The position numbers were made by a program, and so were the translations under genes. From Bacteroidales bacterium (GTDB lineage Bacteria; Bacteroidota; Bacteroidia; Bacteroidales; UBA4417), in contig JADJHD010000004.1 in the NCBI GenBank assembly GCA_016707705.1, positions 124,001 to 188,000 of the forward strand: a stretch of DNA of 64,000 nucleotides. Reading direction: 5' to 3'. Every line of letters begins with the position of its first letter. Position 1 is the stretch's first letter. Below are positions 46,131-57,902 of this stretch, piece after piece. Below the pieces are notes generated by a model that was not told the DNA's origin, did no database searches, and worked only from the letters and a program-made list of their open reading frames with translations.

Positions 46131-48158
<2,028 letters not shown>

Positions 48159-48301
48159 CATTTTCCCAACTTTCCAACTTTCCTTCTTGACTGCTTGCCT
48201 CGCTTGCATATAGCGGTTCAGCTAATATTACTGTTTCTGCAATACGAATTCTGCTGAAGCACTCAGTTTTCAGCATGTATAATTTTCCAATAATAAAAAA
48301 A

Positions 48302-50079
48302 TTATTCCTTAGAGAACTCCTTAACCATTTTCCGGTAGGCAGAAAATACGTTGGCTCTTGATACAAAGCCTACATACCGGCCTTCCTGAAGCACAGGGAT
48401 ATTGTAGTTTGAGGTTTCCTGGAACTTGGTGGCCACATCCTCCATGGTTGCACTCTTGTCGACATACGCATCAGGCATGAACATCAGATTGCTCACGAAA
48501 ACGCTGTCGTAAAGTTCCGGTTTGAAAATAATCTCCCTAACATCGTTGATAAAGACCACACCCAGAAATAGTCCGTCATGGTCAACAACTGGGAAAACAT
48601 TCCTCTGACTTTTTGAAACAACTTTTACAAAATCTCCAAGGGTAGCTTCGGGAGGAACAGTATTGAAGTTGGTTTCGATTAAGCTCTCGATTGAAAGTCG
48701 GTTGAGCACGGCTTTATCCTTGTCGTGGGTAATTAATTCTCCCTGCTGAGCGAGTCGCTTTGTGTAGATGGAGTGAGGCTCAAAGGGGATGATGGTCAGG
48801 TAAGCGATAACTGCTGTAATCATAAGCGGGACAAAGAAAGCATAGCCACCTGTGATTTCTGCTATAAGGAATATTGCAGTCAGGGGGGCGTGCATTACTG
48901 CTGCCATCACACCTGCCATGCCGGCAAGCACAAAATTGGATTCAGGCAGCCGTCCTTCGAAGAAGAAATTCACCACCTTGCTGAGGAAGAATCCTGTAAC
49001 TCCACCCATGAAGAGGGAAGGTGCAAATACTCCTCCAACTCCGCCTCCGGCTGTAGTTGCAGACATTGCCACCACCTTGAAGATCAGAATGAGCATCAGG
49101 AATAAAAGGAGCAGGAAATAATTTGCCCCAACCGGGTAAAATATGCTGCCTTCGAGAAGAGTCATTCCCTTTCCGTTCAGCAAGGCGCCCAGAGTGTCGT
49201 AGCCTTCACCAAAAAGGGGAGGAAAGATAAATACAAGCACCGAGGTTATTAATCCGCCGGCCATAAGTCTTACAAACCCTGAGGGAAGCCGTTGGAACTG
49301 CTTTTCAATGCTCAGATTGGCTTTCGTGAAGTAAATGGATACCAATCCAGTAAGAACTCCCAGAATTGCATAAAATGGGATATTTGCGAGACGGAAAGGG
49401 TGATCGCTCACCGGGAAATGAAAGAGATTTCCGCTACCCATGAAGAAATAGCAAGTGTAGTGCCTGTTGCAGCAGAGATAAGCAAAGGTATCAGGCTTGC
49501 CATGGTAAGGTCGAGCATCAGCACCTCCAAGGCAAAAATAATTGCTGCAACCGGAGCTTTAAAGATGCCGGCAATGGCACCTGCCGCTCCACAGCCGATC
49601 ATCAGGGTTGTGGTGTGGTAATCAAGCCGAAGAAATTTCGAAAGGTTGGAACCCATGGCTGAGCCGGTCATCACAATAGGAGCTTCAAGTCCAACACTGC
49701 CTCCCAGTCCGACTGTCAGGGTACTGGCAATCATGGAGGTGAACATGTTATGGGCCTTGATAATGCTGTTGTTCTTCGAAATGGCAAACAGAACCTTGCT
49801 GATGCCATGGCTGATGTTATCGCGAACAACATAGCGTACAAACAGGTAGCTCAGAAGGATGCCTATAAACGGCAATGCCAGGTATATAAGGTTGAAGCCT
49901 GCGCGGTCAATGCTACTTGAGACAAGATGGTGTATGTAAAAGACGGCATTTTTGAGAACAATTGCTGCCGATCCTCCTGCCAGTCCGGCAAGCAGGCTAA
50001 GTAACAGCACAAAAGTCTTGGGCGGAACATGTCGCAGTCTCCAGGAATGAAGCTTAATAAATACTTGTTGAGTTGTCAT
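48302..50079 (-). pseudogene. ClC-type chloride channel/antiporter with CBS domains, split by a one-base frameshift
   Basis: Two frames (from 50079 to 49408 and from 49441 to 48302) together make one ClC protein of about 592 residues. The upstream part has LGGSVGLEAPIV and GCGAAGAIAGIFKAPVA; the downstream part has AGGGVGGVFAPSLFMGG and two CBS domains (SIESLIETNFNTVPPEATLG, NLMFMPDAYVDKSATME). At about 49440 the upstream frame runs off into WVAEISFISR and stops, while the other frame continues with GNLFHFPVSDHPFRLANIPF, the normal ClC sequence. Adding one base in TTTCTTCATGG restores the reading. The start at 50079 fits a -7 box at 50087-50094; the ATG at 50109 is upstream of it. It could be a real inactivation or a sequencing error. 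Confidence 0.85.
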
Positions 50080-50086
50080 TGGTTCA

Positions 50087-50094
50087 CAAAAATA
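50087..50094 (-). promoter_or_regulatory. -7 box (TATTTTTG) just upstream of the ClC gene
   Basis: TATTTTTG on the minus strand fits TAnnTTTG and ends 8 bases before the ATG at 50079, implying an almost leaderless mRNA if used. Confidence 0.45.
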
Positions 50095-50319
50095 AGGAAA
50101 TATTGTCACCTCAATCCTTTCAGAAGCTTAACTCCATTTTATTTATAACTGGTCTGCTTACGAATATTAAAATGATGATTGTAGTGTAATTTTGCTCTGT
50201 TACCTTTGCTCTTGCTTTTGATGGGGTAACAATTCAGATTGGACTTTTCCGGGAAATCCTGAAGGGTCTGATTCATTGATATTTTTATTTCGGAGCGCTT
50301 ATTACTGATATCTCTTAGT

Positions 50320-51255
50320 ATGAATAAAGGAAAAAGAAAAAGCAGGGTTGCGATGATTTCGGTAATATCGAATTCATCGCTGGTGGTGCTGAAACTGATT
50401 GTAGGGCTTTTTATTGGTTCTGTTTCGGTTATTTCGGAAGCGATTCACTCCGGTGTGGACCTGGTAGCGGCACTCATAGCATTTTTTGCAGTCAGAACTG
50501 CCAATAAGCCTGCTGATGAGAAACACACCTTTGGACATGGGAAATATGAAAACCTCTCGGCCGCCATTGAAGGAGCTCTCATCTTTGTTGCTGCAGGCTG
50601 GATAAGCTATGAGGCAATTCACAAGCTGATGTATCCGGGTACTGTCGAAACTCCGGGTTGGGGAGTGCTGATTATGGGCATTTCGGCAATTACCAATCTT
50701 TTTGTTTCCCGTCAGTTATTCAAGGTGGGCAAGGAGACCGACTCCATGGCGCTCATTGCTGATGGCTGGCATTTAAGGACTGATGTCTGGACCTCTGCCG
50801 GTGTTGCTTTTGGACTATTTGTTTACTATTTGGGTAGTTTATTCTTCCCTGATTTACCTCTCTCATGGATTGACCCTGTTGTTGCACTGGGTGTGGCCGG
50901 ACTGATTATAAAAGCTGCCTGGGAACTGACTTCGGAATCCTTTAATGCTTTACTTGATGAGAGTCTGCCGGAAACGGAAGAATCTGTGATTACAGAAATT
51001 ATTTCCTCTTTCTTCCCACAGGCGAAGAGTTTCCATAAGCTTAAAACCCGCAAATCAGGTCCCGACAGGTTTATTGAGTTTCATCTGGTGGTGCATAAGG
51101 ATCTAACGGTAAAGGTGGCTCATGATATCTGTGATAGCATAACAATGAAGATTGTGGAGAAGCTTCCCAATGCCACGGTAATGATTCATACAGAACCTTG
51201 TCTGGATGCCTGTGATGGCTTATGCAAAGGCAATTGTGAAATTTTTGAATATTAA
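50320..51255 (+). CDS. Cation diffusion facilitator (CDF) metal exporter with Cys-rich tail
   Basis: CDF proteins exchange divalent cations such as zinc, iron or cobalt for protons. The 311-residue protein has six likely membrane helices. The transport-site motifs are HSGVD in helix 2 and HLRTD in helix 5, the H-x3-D type seen in zinc-binding CDFs. A cytoplasmic ferredoxin-like domain follows (about residues 215-290). Unusually, the C-terminus carries PCLDACDGLCKGNCEIFEY, four cysteines each four residues apart, a possible metal-sensing site. The gene is monocistronic with 210 bases upstream. Confidence 0.9.
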   Translation: MNKGKRKSRVAMISVISNSSLVVLKLIVGLFIGSVSVISEAIHSGVDLVAALIAFFAVRTANKPADEKHTFGHGKYENLSAAIEGALIFVAAGWISYEAIHKLMYPGTVETPGWGVLIMGISAITNLFVSRQLFKVGKETDSMALIADGWHLRTDVWTSAGVAFGLFVYYLGSLFFPDLPLSWIDPVVALGVAGLIIKAAWELTSESFNALLDESLPETEESVITEIISSFFPQAKSFHKLKTRKSGPDRFIEFHLVVHKDLTVKVAHDICDSITMKIVEKLPNATVMIHTEPCLDACDGLCKGNCEIFEY

Positions 51256-51368
51256 AAATCACACTGAAAAACCGCATCAAGCCACGATATACTTAGATTT
51301 ATTGTGACAGCGATTATTCTTCAAAACTCCTGCAGAGCGATTTAAGTCTGACAGCAGGAATCACAGGT

Positions 51369-52292
51369 TCAATTATACCTGATTCTTTTGGTGATAATAG
51401 AACTACCTGCAAAAATGCCGTATCCATTTTCGATATTGGTGTAAATCTTTATTGGCTCGCTGAATGGATTGCTTTGGCTATCATTGTATTTGATCATGCT
51501 CTTTTTGAACAGATAAAGGTCCATTGAAATTGCAGAAAGTTCAATAAATAATGAATCCCCCGGAGTGCTACCTGAATACCTTATTGGTAATTCGATGGTA
51601 AATTCCTTACCATTCAGGTATTGATCTGAAAAGTAATAGGATTCTCCTTCCGTAAATTCAATCATTGGATTTGATGATTCATTATTGTAGTCCTGCAATG
51701 AGTTTCTGTAGATAAATGTATCAACTGTATCACCATATTCATTGAAGGAGTAAGTGGTGTCAAGCATGTACATGCTTAACCTGTAATAATTTTCTGTTTC
51801 ATGATCATCTTTTAGTCCCAGTATCAGTTTGCCGGTTGAGAAAAAATAATTGGTACCATAAACCCAACCCCAACTGGAGGTATCCCTGACTATTGTAGAA
51901 AGATTTGTGATTTCTGCTTTTGATGGAATATCAGAGGCGGCAGTTATGGTCTCAAATCCTTTCAGACTTGCCGTTAGTTTATACTCATGTCCGGGTTCAG
52001 GTTTTATGTCCGGAAAATAATAGTAGGAAAAATGGTTAGCAGCCTCGAGTTTTCCGACTGATACCCCATCCTTGAATAGTTCCAGGGTGGCCTGATTGAG
52101 TACTTTATTAGGGGCATTATCCAGAATAGACAAGCTTTTGTAAATAATTACAGTAATTCCGCTGTCAGGAATCATTATGCAGTTCAGCGCCATTTTTGGA
52201 GCTGTTTTTGGAAAATCTTCAATCTTTTCAGTTTTCTCACACCCAACTAAAAATGCAATTATCAAAATGAAAAGTGGGAAAGTTGCTTTCAT
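51369..52292 (-). CDS. DUF4249 lipoprotein, partner of the TonB-dependent receptor
   Basis: The lipobox FLVGC (cysteine near residue 18) marks an outer-membrane lipoprotein. The 307-residue chain contains the DUF4249 hallmarks: an N-terminal beta-sandwich like that of carboxypeptidase regulatory domains (NQATLELFKDGVSVGKLEA, YKLTASLKGFETITAASDIP), and the C-terminal part typical of the family (ISMDLYLFKKSMIKYNDSQSNPF, ENGYGIFAGSS). DUF4249 genes regularly follow TonB receptors as here, where it starts 5 bases after the receptor stop. The substrate of the pair is unknown. Confidence 0.85.
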   Translation of the reverse strand: MKATFPLFILIIAFLVGCEKTEKIEDFPKTAPKMALNCIMIPDSGITVIIYKSLSILDNAPNKVLNQATLELFKDGVSVGKLEAANHFSYYYFPDIKPEPGHEYKLTASLKGFETITAASDIPSKAEITNLSTIVRDTSSWGWVYGTNYFFSTGKLILGLKDDHETENYYRLSMYMLDTTYSFNEYGDTVDTFIYRNSLQDYNNESSNPMIEFTEGESYYFSDQYLNGKEFTIELPIRYSGSTPGDSLFIELSAISMDLYLFKKSMIKYNDSQSNPFSEPIKIYTNIENGYGIFAGSSIITKRIRYN

Positions 52293-52297
52293 ATAAT

Positions 52298-54664
52298 CTA
52301 CTTGTTTTTGGGGATTGAGAACCTGAAAGTATAGCTAACGGAAGGTATCATCTGGAAAAGACTAACCCTTTTCAGTGCTTTACTTCCCCTTGAATCAACT
52401 CCGAAATAGTAATAAAATGGATTCTTGCGGTTATAAACATTGTACATGCCTAAGTTCCAGGAGCTGGTTCCCCATCTGGTTTCCTTTGTTCGGGTAAAGG
52501 AAACATCGAGTCGGTGATAATCAGCTGCCCGATATGAATTTCGCTTGTCAAAAGTTTGAATTTCCCAACCATCAGGCCCGGGGAATTTAATAGTAGCAAG
52601 TGTTACGGCATTACCGGTACCATACACCCATTCGGCAGAGAAATCCCATTTGTCATCTATTTTTTGCATTAAAACAATAGAAATATCATGTCTTCTGTCG
52701 AATTTGTAAGGGAAAGTCTCTCCGTAATTTATCTCAGGGAATGTTCGGTTACTCCATGAGAGAGTGTAACCAATCCAGCCTTTAGTATTGCCTTCTTTTT
52801 TCTGCAGAAGTATCTCCATGCCGTAGGAATTTCCCTTTCCTACAGTCACCTTTTCTTCCCAATTGGCGTTTGAATTAAGGTATGAAGCACCTTCAGTATA
52901 TTCGATAATCTGATTCATCCATTTGTAGTACCCTTCAAGGGATACGAGGTAGTTTCTGCGAAATGTCCGGGAGATTCCGGCTGCAAACTGTTTCGATTTC
53001 TGAGGCTTAATGGCTGCAGTGGAAGGCACCCATAGGTCCGTTGGAAGTCCAATGGATGAGTTGGTCAGGAGGTGAATATTTTGTTGCATGCTGGCATAGG
53101 ATCCTTTTGCAATCCAGTCGCCAGGCAGCAAATATCGAACTGAGGCTCTGGGTTGCAGCGAATGGTAGTATTTCTTTTCGACAAGAAAGGAAGAGTAATG
53201 AAGTCCAAAGTTGGCTTTGATTCTTTCATTCAGCTGGTAATCATCTTCAAAGTACAGGCCTGTTTCCAGCGCCTCAATGGCTTTGGATCCGGAGGTGCTA
53301 TCACTGATATTGGTTGTTGACTCCTCAATGCTTATGGTATTTACGCCTGGTTGAAAAGTGTGAAAAGTCGACAACATTCCAAACTTTATGAAATGAGAAG
53401 GTGAAGGCATATAGTCGATATCTGCCTTGAGGGCGAAATCCCTGATACCGGACAAGTATCGGATTGAATACATTTTACTGCTTGTACTTGTGTCAGTCAC
53501 AACTATGGATTCCTGGAAATCCTTCACCGTGAAGTTATAGTTGCTGTAAGTGAAAGCTAGATTGCCAAAGGTTTTTTCGTTTATCTGATGATTCCATTTT
53601 GCCGAGGAAGTCAGGTTTCCCCATGATAATGACGACTTGCTCTGTTCCTTGTAAATAACTCCATCATAAAGATATTCGGAGGGAAGCACATCGTTGTAAT
53701 ATTCATCCTTTCCGCTATAAACGCTTAGGTATAACCTGTCTTTTGCAGATATTACATGGTTTACCTTCGCATTTAGATCATAGAAAAAGAGTCCGTTTTT
53801 ATTGTATTCGGTAGTCACTCCCCTAACAATAGGCTGAGCCAGATAATCAATGTAAGTCCTTCTTCCGGTAATGATAAAAGAGGTTTTCTCCTTAAGTATC
53901 GGTCCTTCGACCATTAGTTTGGAGCTGATGAGACCGAGAGAACCCTCAACATTCAGTTTCTTCATATTCCCTTCCTTCATTCTGATATCAACAACTGATG
54001 ATAATCGCCCGCCATATCTTGCAGGAAAGCCGCCTTTTATGAGTTCCACATTTTTTATCGCATCGGCATTGAAGATGGAGAAGAACCCCAGCAAATGTCC
54101 GGCATTATAAACAGGGGCATCGTCGAGTAGAATAAGATTCTGGTCTGGGCCTCCGCCTCTTACATAAAGAGCACTGCTGCCCTCAGTCCCTGATTGCACC
54201 CCCGGGAGGAGTTGAAGTGACTTCAATATATCTGTTTCGCCCATAAATGCCGGGAGGCTTTTCATTTGTTGAACCGGAAGACTAATACTGCTCATTCGGG
54301 CAGATTGTTCAAGCAATTCGCTGCCGGAAGCTGTAATATCAACCTGCTGAAGAGTTATAGCCGGCTTTAGCAGAATAGTAATATTCATATTGCCACTCAG
54401 ACTGATTTCTTCAAATTTGGTCGAGTATCCTGTATAGCTGAAACGCAGTAAGTGATTTCCGGCAGGCAAGGTGATGCTGAAAAAGCCATAGGCGTTTGAC
54501 GCAGTTCCTTTAAGGCTGATTTTTTCAAAAATATTTGCACCGGGTAATGCCTCTGAGCTTGTTGAATCCTTAATGTAGCCACTTATGGTATAGGATTGCG
54601 CCGATACCATTACAACGCTGAAAAATGAAAAACAAATCAGGAGGGACTTGATAAATACTTGCAT
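52298..54664 (-). CDS. TonB-dependent outer membrane receptor with CarboxypepD_reg-like N-terminal domain
   Basis: The 788-residue receptor has a signal peptide (1-22, ending VSAQ), a carboxypeptidase regulatory-like beta-sandwich (about 24-110, YTISGYIKDSTSSEALPGAN), a plug domain (SLPAFMGETDILKSLQLLPG, LYVRGGGPDQNLILLDDAPV) and a 22-stranded barrel to the C-terminus. It imports an unknown compound using energy from TonB/ExbBD. It is shorter than SusC-type receptors and its partner is DUF4249 rather than SusD, so a polysaccharide uptake role is less likely. It heads a two-gene operon. Confidence 0.9.
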   Translation of the reverse strand: MQVFIKSLLICFSFFSVVMVSAQSYTISGYIKDSTSSEALPGANIFEKISLKGTASNAYGFFSITLPAGNHLLRFSYTGYSTKFEEISLSGNMNITILLKPAITLQQVDITASGSELLEQSARMSSISLPVQQMKSLPAFMGETDILKSLQLLPGVQSGTEGSSALYVRGGGPDQNLILLDDAPVYNAGHLLGFFSIFNADAIKNVELIKGGFPARYGGRLSSVVDIRMKEGNMKKLNVEGSLGLISSKLMVEGPILKEKTSFIITGRRTYIDYLAQPIVRGVTTEYNKNGLFFYDLNAKVNHVISAKDRLYLSVYSGKDEYYNDVLPSEYLYDGVIYKEQSKSSLSWGNLTSSAKWNHQINEKTFGNLAFTYSNYNFTVKDFQESIVVTDTSTSSKMYSIRYLSGIRDFALKADIDYMPSPSHFIKFGMLSTFHTFQPGVNTISIEESTTNISDSTSGSKAIEALETGLYFEDDYQLNERIKANFGLHYSSFLVEKKYYHSLQPRASVRYLLPGDWIAKGSYASMQQNIHLLTNSSIGLPTDLWVPSTAAIKPQKSKQFAAGISRTFRRNYLVSLEGYYKWMNQIIEYTEGASYLNSNANWEEKVTVGKGNSYGMEILLQKKEGNTKGWIGYTLSWSNRTFPEINYGETFPYKFDRRHDISIVLMQKIDDKWDFSAEWVYGTGNAVTLATIKFPGPDGWEIQTFDKRNSYRAADYHRLDVSFTRTKETRWGTSSWNLGMYNVYNRKNPFYYYFGVDSRGSKALKRVSLFQMIPSVSYTFRFSIPKNK

Positions 54665-54861
54665 AAAATAAAGTATAATGTACTAATGAAATCTTGTTGT
54701 TCAAACGGATTAAATGTAAATATATTATGAAATGTTTGGGAAATATTAATGATTTTTAACTAATTAGAGACTGCGCTTTAAAAGGTTTCCTGAGTTGATA
54801 TTTGTTGATTATTTCTGTAAAACTTCTTGTTCGAAAGATGAGGATGACCGGTGCTATAACT

Positions 54862-54869
54862 TAATTTTG
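54862..54869 (+). promoter_or_regulatory. -7 box (TAATTTTG) of the exonuclease III gene
   Basis: TAATTTTG fits TAnnTTTG and lies 18 bases before the ATG at 54888. No -33 TTTG at the standard distance was seen. Confidence 0.55.
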
Positions 54870-54887
54870 CATTCCGATTGAAACCTT

Positions 54888-55649
54888 ATGAAGATCATTT
54901 CCTATAATGTCAACGGTATCCGGGCAGCAATCGGCAAGGGTCTGATTGATTGGATTAGGTCAACGGATGCTGATATCATTTGTTTCCAGGAGATTAAAGC
55001 ACAGGCAGATCAAATTCCCATTCTTGAATTTGAAGCAATGGGGTATCATACTTACTGGTATCCTGCGCAGAAGAAAGGATACAGTGGTGTTGGGATCATT
55101 ACCAGAATCAAACCCGATCACGTTAAATACGGTATCGGGATTCCGCATTATGATGATGAAGGCCGATTCCTGAGGGCTGATTTTGGAGATATTTCAGTTG
55201 TTTCCGTTTATCATCCTTCGGGGACTACCGGTGAAATCAGGCAGGATTTCAAGATGAAATGGCTTGATGATTATCTTGACCATATTCAGGAATTGAAGAA
55301 AAATCGTCCAAATCTGGTTTTGTCTGGTGATTACAACATTTGCCACCAGCCAATTGATATTCATGATCCGATCAGAAATGCCACCAGCAGCGGATTTCTG
55401 CCGGAAGAAAGAGAATGGGTGACTAAATTTCTGAACAGCGGATTTATAGATTCCTTCAGATATTTCGTGAAGGAGCCCCATCATTATTCCTGGTGGAGCT
55501 ATCGTGTAAATGCAAGGGAACGCAACCTTGGATGGCGTATTGACTACCACATGGTGAGCGATCCACTGGAAAAAAGAATGAAACGGGCTGCAATTTTACC
55601 AATGGCAAAACATTCTGATCATTGTCCCGTTTTGCTTGAAATAGAATAA
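54888..55649 (+). CDS. xth: Exodeoxyribonuclease III / AP endonuclease
   Basis: The enzyme cuts DNA 5' to abasic sites and removes 3'-blocking groups in base-excision repair. The 253-residue protein shows the EEP fold motifs: SYNVNGIRAAI (N7), the metal ligand E35 in CFQEIKAQ, LSGDYNICH, and C-terminal HSDHCPVLLEIE with catalytic D and H. AREKNLGWRID-like text (ARERNLGWRIDY) is the substrate-binding segment. Its length is normal. It is followed 55 bases downstream by the OmpA-family gene in the same direction. Nothing unusual is seen. Confidence 0.95.
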   Translation: MKIISYNVNGIRAAIGKGLIDWIRSTDADIICFQEIKAQADQIPILEFEAMGYHTYWYPAQKKGYSGVGIITRIKPDHVKYGIGIPHYDDEGRFLRADFGDISVVSVYHPSGTTGEIRQDFKMKWLDDYLDHIQELKKNRPNLVLSGDYNICHQPIDIHDPIRNATSSGFLPEEREWVTKFLNSGFIDSFRYFVKEPHHYSWWSYRVNARERNLGWRIDYHMVSDPLEKRMKRAAILPMAKHSDHCPVLLEIE

Positions 55650-55704
55650 GAGTAAATGCGGGTATAGCGCCCGTTAACATTGAACCTTAACCAAATTACA
55701 TATT

Positions 55705-56649
55705 ATGAAGGGGAGATTAATCCTGTACCTGGCTTTGATATTATCGGTTGGCCTTACATCCTGCGTATCGCAGAAAAAATATAACGACCTGGCCTCGAGG
55801 TGTAAATCAGATAATGAAAGGCTGTCTGCCAAAGTTGATGAGCTTACAACTCAGGTGAATGAGCTGACTTCTGAGAACCAGAGGATCAAAAAGGACAATG
55901 CTAAAATGAAGGCTGATACTACTGATCTTTCAGCCCGGCTTCGCGTCCTTACTGCTGATTATCAGGAACTGGACCGTTCCTATGAAATGCTGAAGGCTGA
56001 AAGCTCAGGCAATGAAGACGAAACTCAGAGGGTTATGGCAGAACTCAAAGCTGCACAGGATGACCTTCTTGCACGTGAGGATAAGCTAAAGCTATTGCAA
56101 TCGGAGCTGGATGTGAAGGCAAAGAATTTGCTTGACCTCCAGACGGCCCTTCTTAAAAAGGATTCAATCACCAATGCTCTTCGCAAGGCAGTTGCCGATG
56201 CACTGCTGGGATTTGAAGGCAAGGGACTTACTGTAAAAATGAAGGACGGAAAGGTATATGTCTCAATGGAAGAAAAACTGCTTTTTGCTTCCGGGAAATG
56301 GGAGGTGAGTACAGAAGGTATTTCAGCATTGAAGAACCTTTCCAAGGTACTTGAAAAGAACCCTGATATCAATGTTATGATTGAAGGGCATACTGATAAT
56401 GTTCCCTACAACGGTACAGGACAGGTAAAAGATAACTGGGATCTCAGCGTGATGCGCGCAACTTCCATTGTCAAGATTCTACTGGCAAATGGCAAGATTG
56501 AACCAAAACGTCTGGTTACTGCCGGAAGAAGTGAATACTTGCCGGTTGACCCTTCCAACTCCCCTCAATCCAGGGCAAAAAACAGGAGAACAGAGATTAT
56601 CCTGACTCCAAAGCTGGATGAACTGCTCCAGATCATCGGAGAAAACTAA
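55705..56649 (+). CDS. OmpA-family peptidoglycan-binding lipoprotein with coiled coil
   Basis: The signal peptide ends in the lipobox LTSC (cysteine near residue 20). A long coiled coil follows (about residues 25-160, heptads rich in Lys, Glu and Leu), then an OmpA/MotB domain (about 185-305) with VMIEGHTDNVPY, NWDLSVMRATSIVKIL, and SRAKNRRTEIIL, where the aspartate and arginine bind diaminopimelate of peptidoglycan. It would tether the outer membrane to the wall at some distance. The 314-residue size is typical for Bacteroidetes. The gene is followed by carA 101 bases downstream. Confidence 0.9.
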   Translation: MKGRLILYLALILSVGLTSCVSQKKYNDLASRCKSDNERLSAKVDELTTQVNELTSENQRIKKDNAKMKADTTDLSARLRVLTADYQELDRSYEMLKAESSGNEDETQRVMAELKAAQDDLLAREDKLKLLQSELDVKAKNLLDLQTALLKKDSITNALRKAVADALLGFEGKGLTVKMKDGKVYVSMEEKLLFASGKWEVSTEGISALKNLSKVLEKNPDINVMIEGHTDNVPYNGTGQVKDNWDLSVMRATSIVKILLANGKIEPKRLVTAGRSEYLPVDPSNSPQSRAKNRRTEIILTPKLDELLQIIGEN

Positions 56650-56750
56650 GTTCGGCCGGTCATACTGAATTTAATTGCTGTTAACGATCTTTCTCAAACC
56701 TGGCCCGACAACGGACCTGTCAATTTTTGTGCCTTCACTAAAAAAAGAAG

Positions 56751-57824
56751 ATGAATCCTGTACGTAAAGCTAAGCTGATCCTGGAAGATGGTACCACATT
56801 TTCCGGGATTTCTTTTGGATATGAGCAATCAGCAGCCGGGGAGGTTGTATTCAACACTTCAATGACCGGTTATCCTGAAAGCCTTACTGATCCATCATAT
56901 GCCGGACAAATCCTGGTAGCTACCTATCCGCTGATCGGAAATTATGGTGTTCCTTCGGAAGTGCGTGAAGATGGTATGCTGAAGTTCTTTGAATCGGACC
57001 TTATTCAGGTGACCGGACTGATCGTTTCTGATTACTCCTTTGAATTCAGTCATTGGAATGCAGGCGAAAGTTTGTCCAATTGGCTCATCCGTAATCAGAT
57101 TCCTGCCCTTTATGGCATCGATACCCGGGCTCTTACCAAGATTATCAGGGAGAAAGGTGCTATGCTGGGGAAGATTGTCTTTGCAGAAACAGAAGTCGAT
57201 TTTGTGGATCCTAATCTTATCAACCTCGTCGATCAGGTAAGCTGCAAGGAGGTTATCAGCTATGGCAATGGTGAAACCAGAATTCTTCTTATTGATTGCG
57301 GAGTTAAGAATAATATTATCCGTCATTTCCTGAAAAGGGGCGTGACTCTGATCAGGGTTCCCTGGGATTATGATTTTTCTGCGGAGGAGTATGATGGACT
57401 CTTTATTTCGAATGGTCCCGGAAATCCGAAGATGTGCGAGGCGACGATCCGGCATTTGCAGGTAGCATTGAAGGAGGATAAGCCGATTTTCGGGATTTGT
57501 CTGGGGAATCAGTTGATTGCTCTTGCCTCGGGGGCGGATACTTACAAACTGAAGTATGGGCATAGGAGTCATAACCAGCCTGTAATTCAGGTTGGAACGA
57601 ACAGGGCTTTTGTTACTTCCCAGAATCATGGTTTTGCGATTGACAATGATTCCCTGGGTGCTGAATGGGAGCCTTTCTTTCTTAACCTGAATGATGGCAC
57701 AAATGAGGGAATACGGCATAAGAGCAGGAATGTTTTCTCAGTGCAGTTTCATCCCGAGGCTTCCAGCGGCCCGACTGACAGCGAATATCTTTTTGATGAT
57801 TTTTTGAAGCTGGTGCGCTGTTGA
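56751..57824 (+). CDS. carA: Carbamoyl-phosphate synthase small (glutaminase) subunit
   Basis: CarA hydrolyses glutamine and channels ammonia to CarB for carbamoyl phosphate, needed for arginine and pyrimidine synthesis. The N-terminal domain starts KAKLILEDGTTFSGISFGY and includes the VVFNTSMTGYPESLTDPSY signature. The class I amidotransferase domain has nucleophile cysteine in GICLGNQLIALA, and the His/Glu pair in QFHPEASSGPTDSE. Its 357 residues are normal. It would be expected to lead directly into carB, but a 570-base interval containing a GxxExxY gene and inverted repeats lies between them. A single transcript could still span all three. Confidence 0.97.
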   Translation: MNPVRKAKLILEDGTTFSGISFGYEQSAAGEVVFNTSMTGYPESLTDPSYAGQILVATYPLIGNYGVPSEVREDGMLKFFESDLIQVTGLIVSDYSFEFSHWNAGESLSNWLIRNQIPALYGIDTRALTKIIREKGAMLGKIVFAETEVDFVDPNLINLVDQVSCKEVISYGNGETRILLIDCGVKNNIIRHFLKRGVTLIRVPWDYDFSAEEYDGLFISNGPGNPKMCEATIRHLQVALKEDKPIFGICLGNQLIALASGADTYKLKYGHRSHNQPVIQVGTNRAFVTSQNHGFAIDNDSLGAEWEPFFLNLNDGTNEGIRHKSRNVFSVQFHPEASSGPTDSEYLFDDFLKLVRC

Positions 57825-57833
57825 AAAATATAT

Positions 57834-57869
57834 ACCACTAAGGCACTAAGGGCACTTAGGACCACTAAG
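57834..57869 (+). repeat. Left 36-base inverted repeat of the GxxExxY cassette
   Basis: The sequence starts ACCACTAAGGCACTAAG and contains four CACTAAG-like units spaced 8-10 bases. It matches the reverse complement of 58316-58351 at 31 of 36 positions. It begins 10 bases after the carA stop. Confidence 0.92.
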
Positions 57870-57902
57870 AAAATTATATTCATTTTTTTAATATTCAGTA
57901 AT

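Noticed and set aside
56895..57719. 274-codon open frame on the minus strand within carA
   Set aside because: It is fully antisense to a complete carA with all catalytic motifs and shows no recognisable domain.
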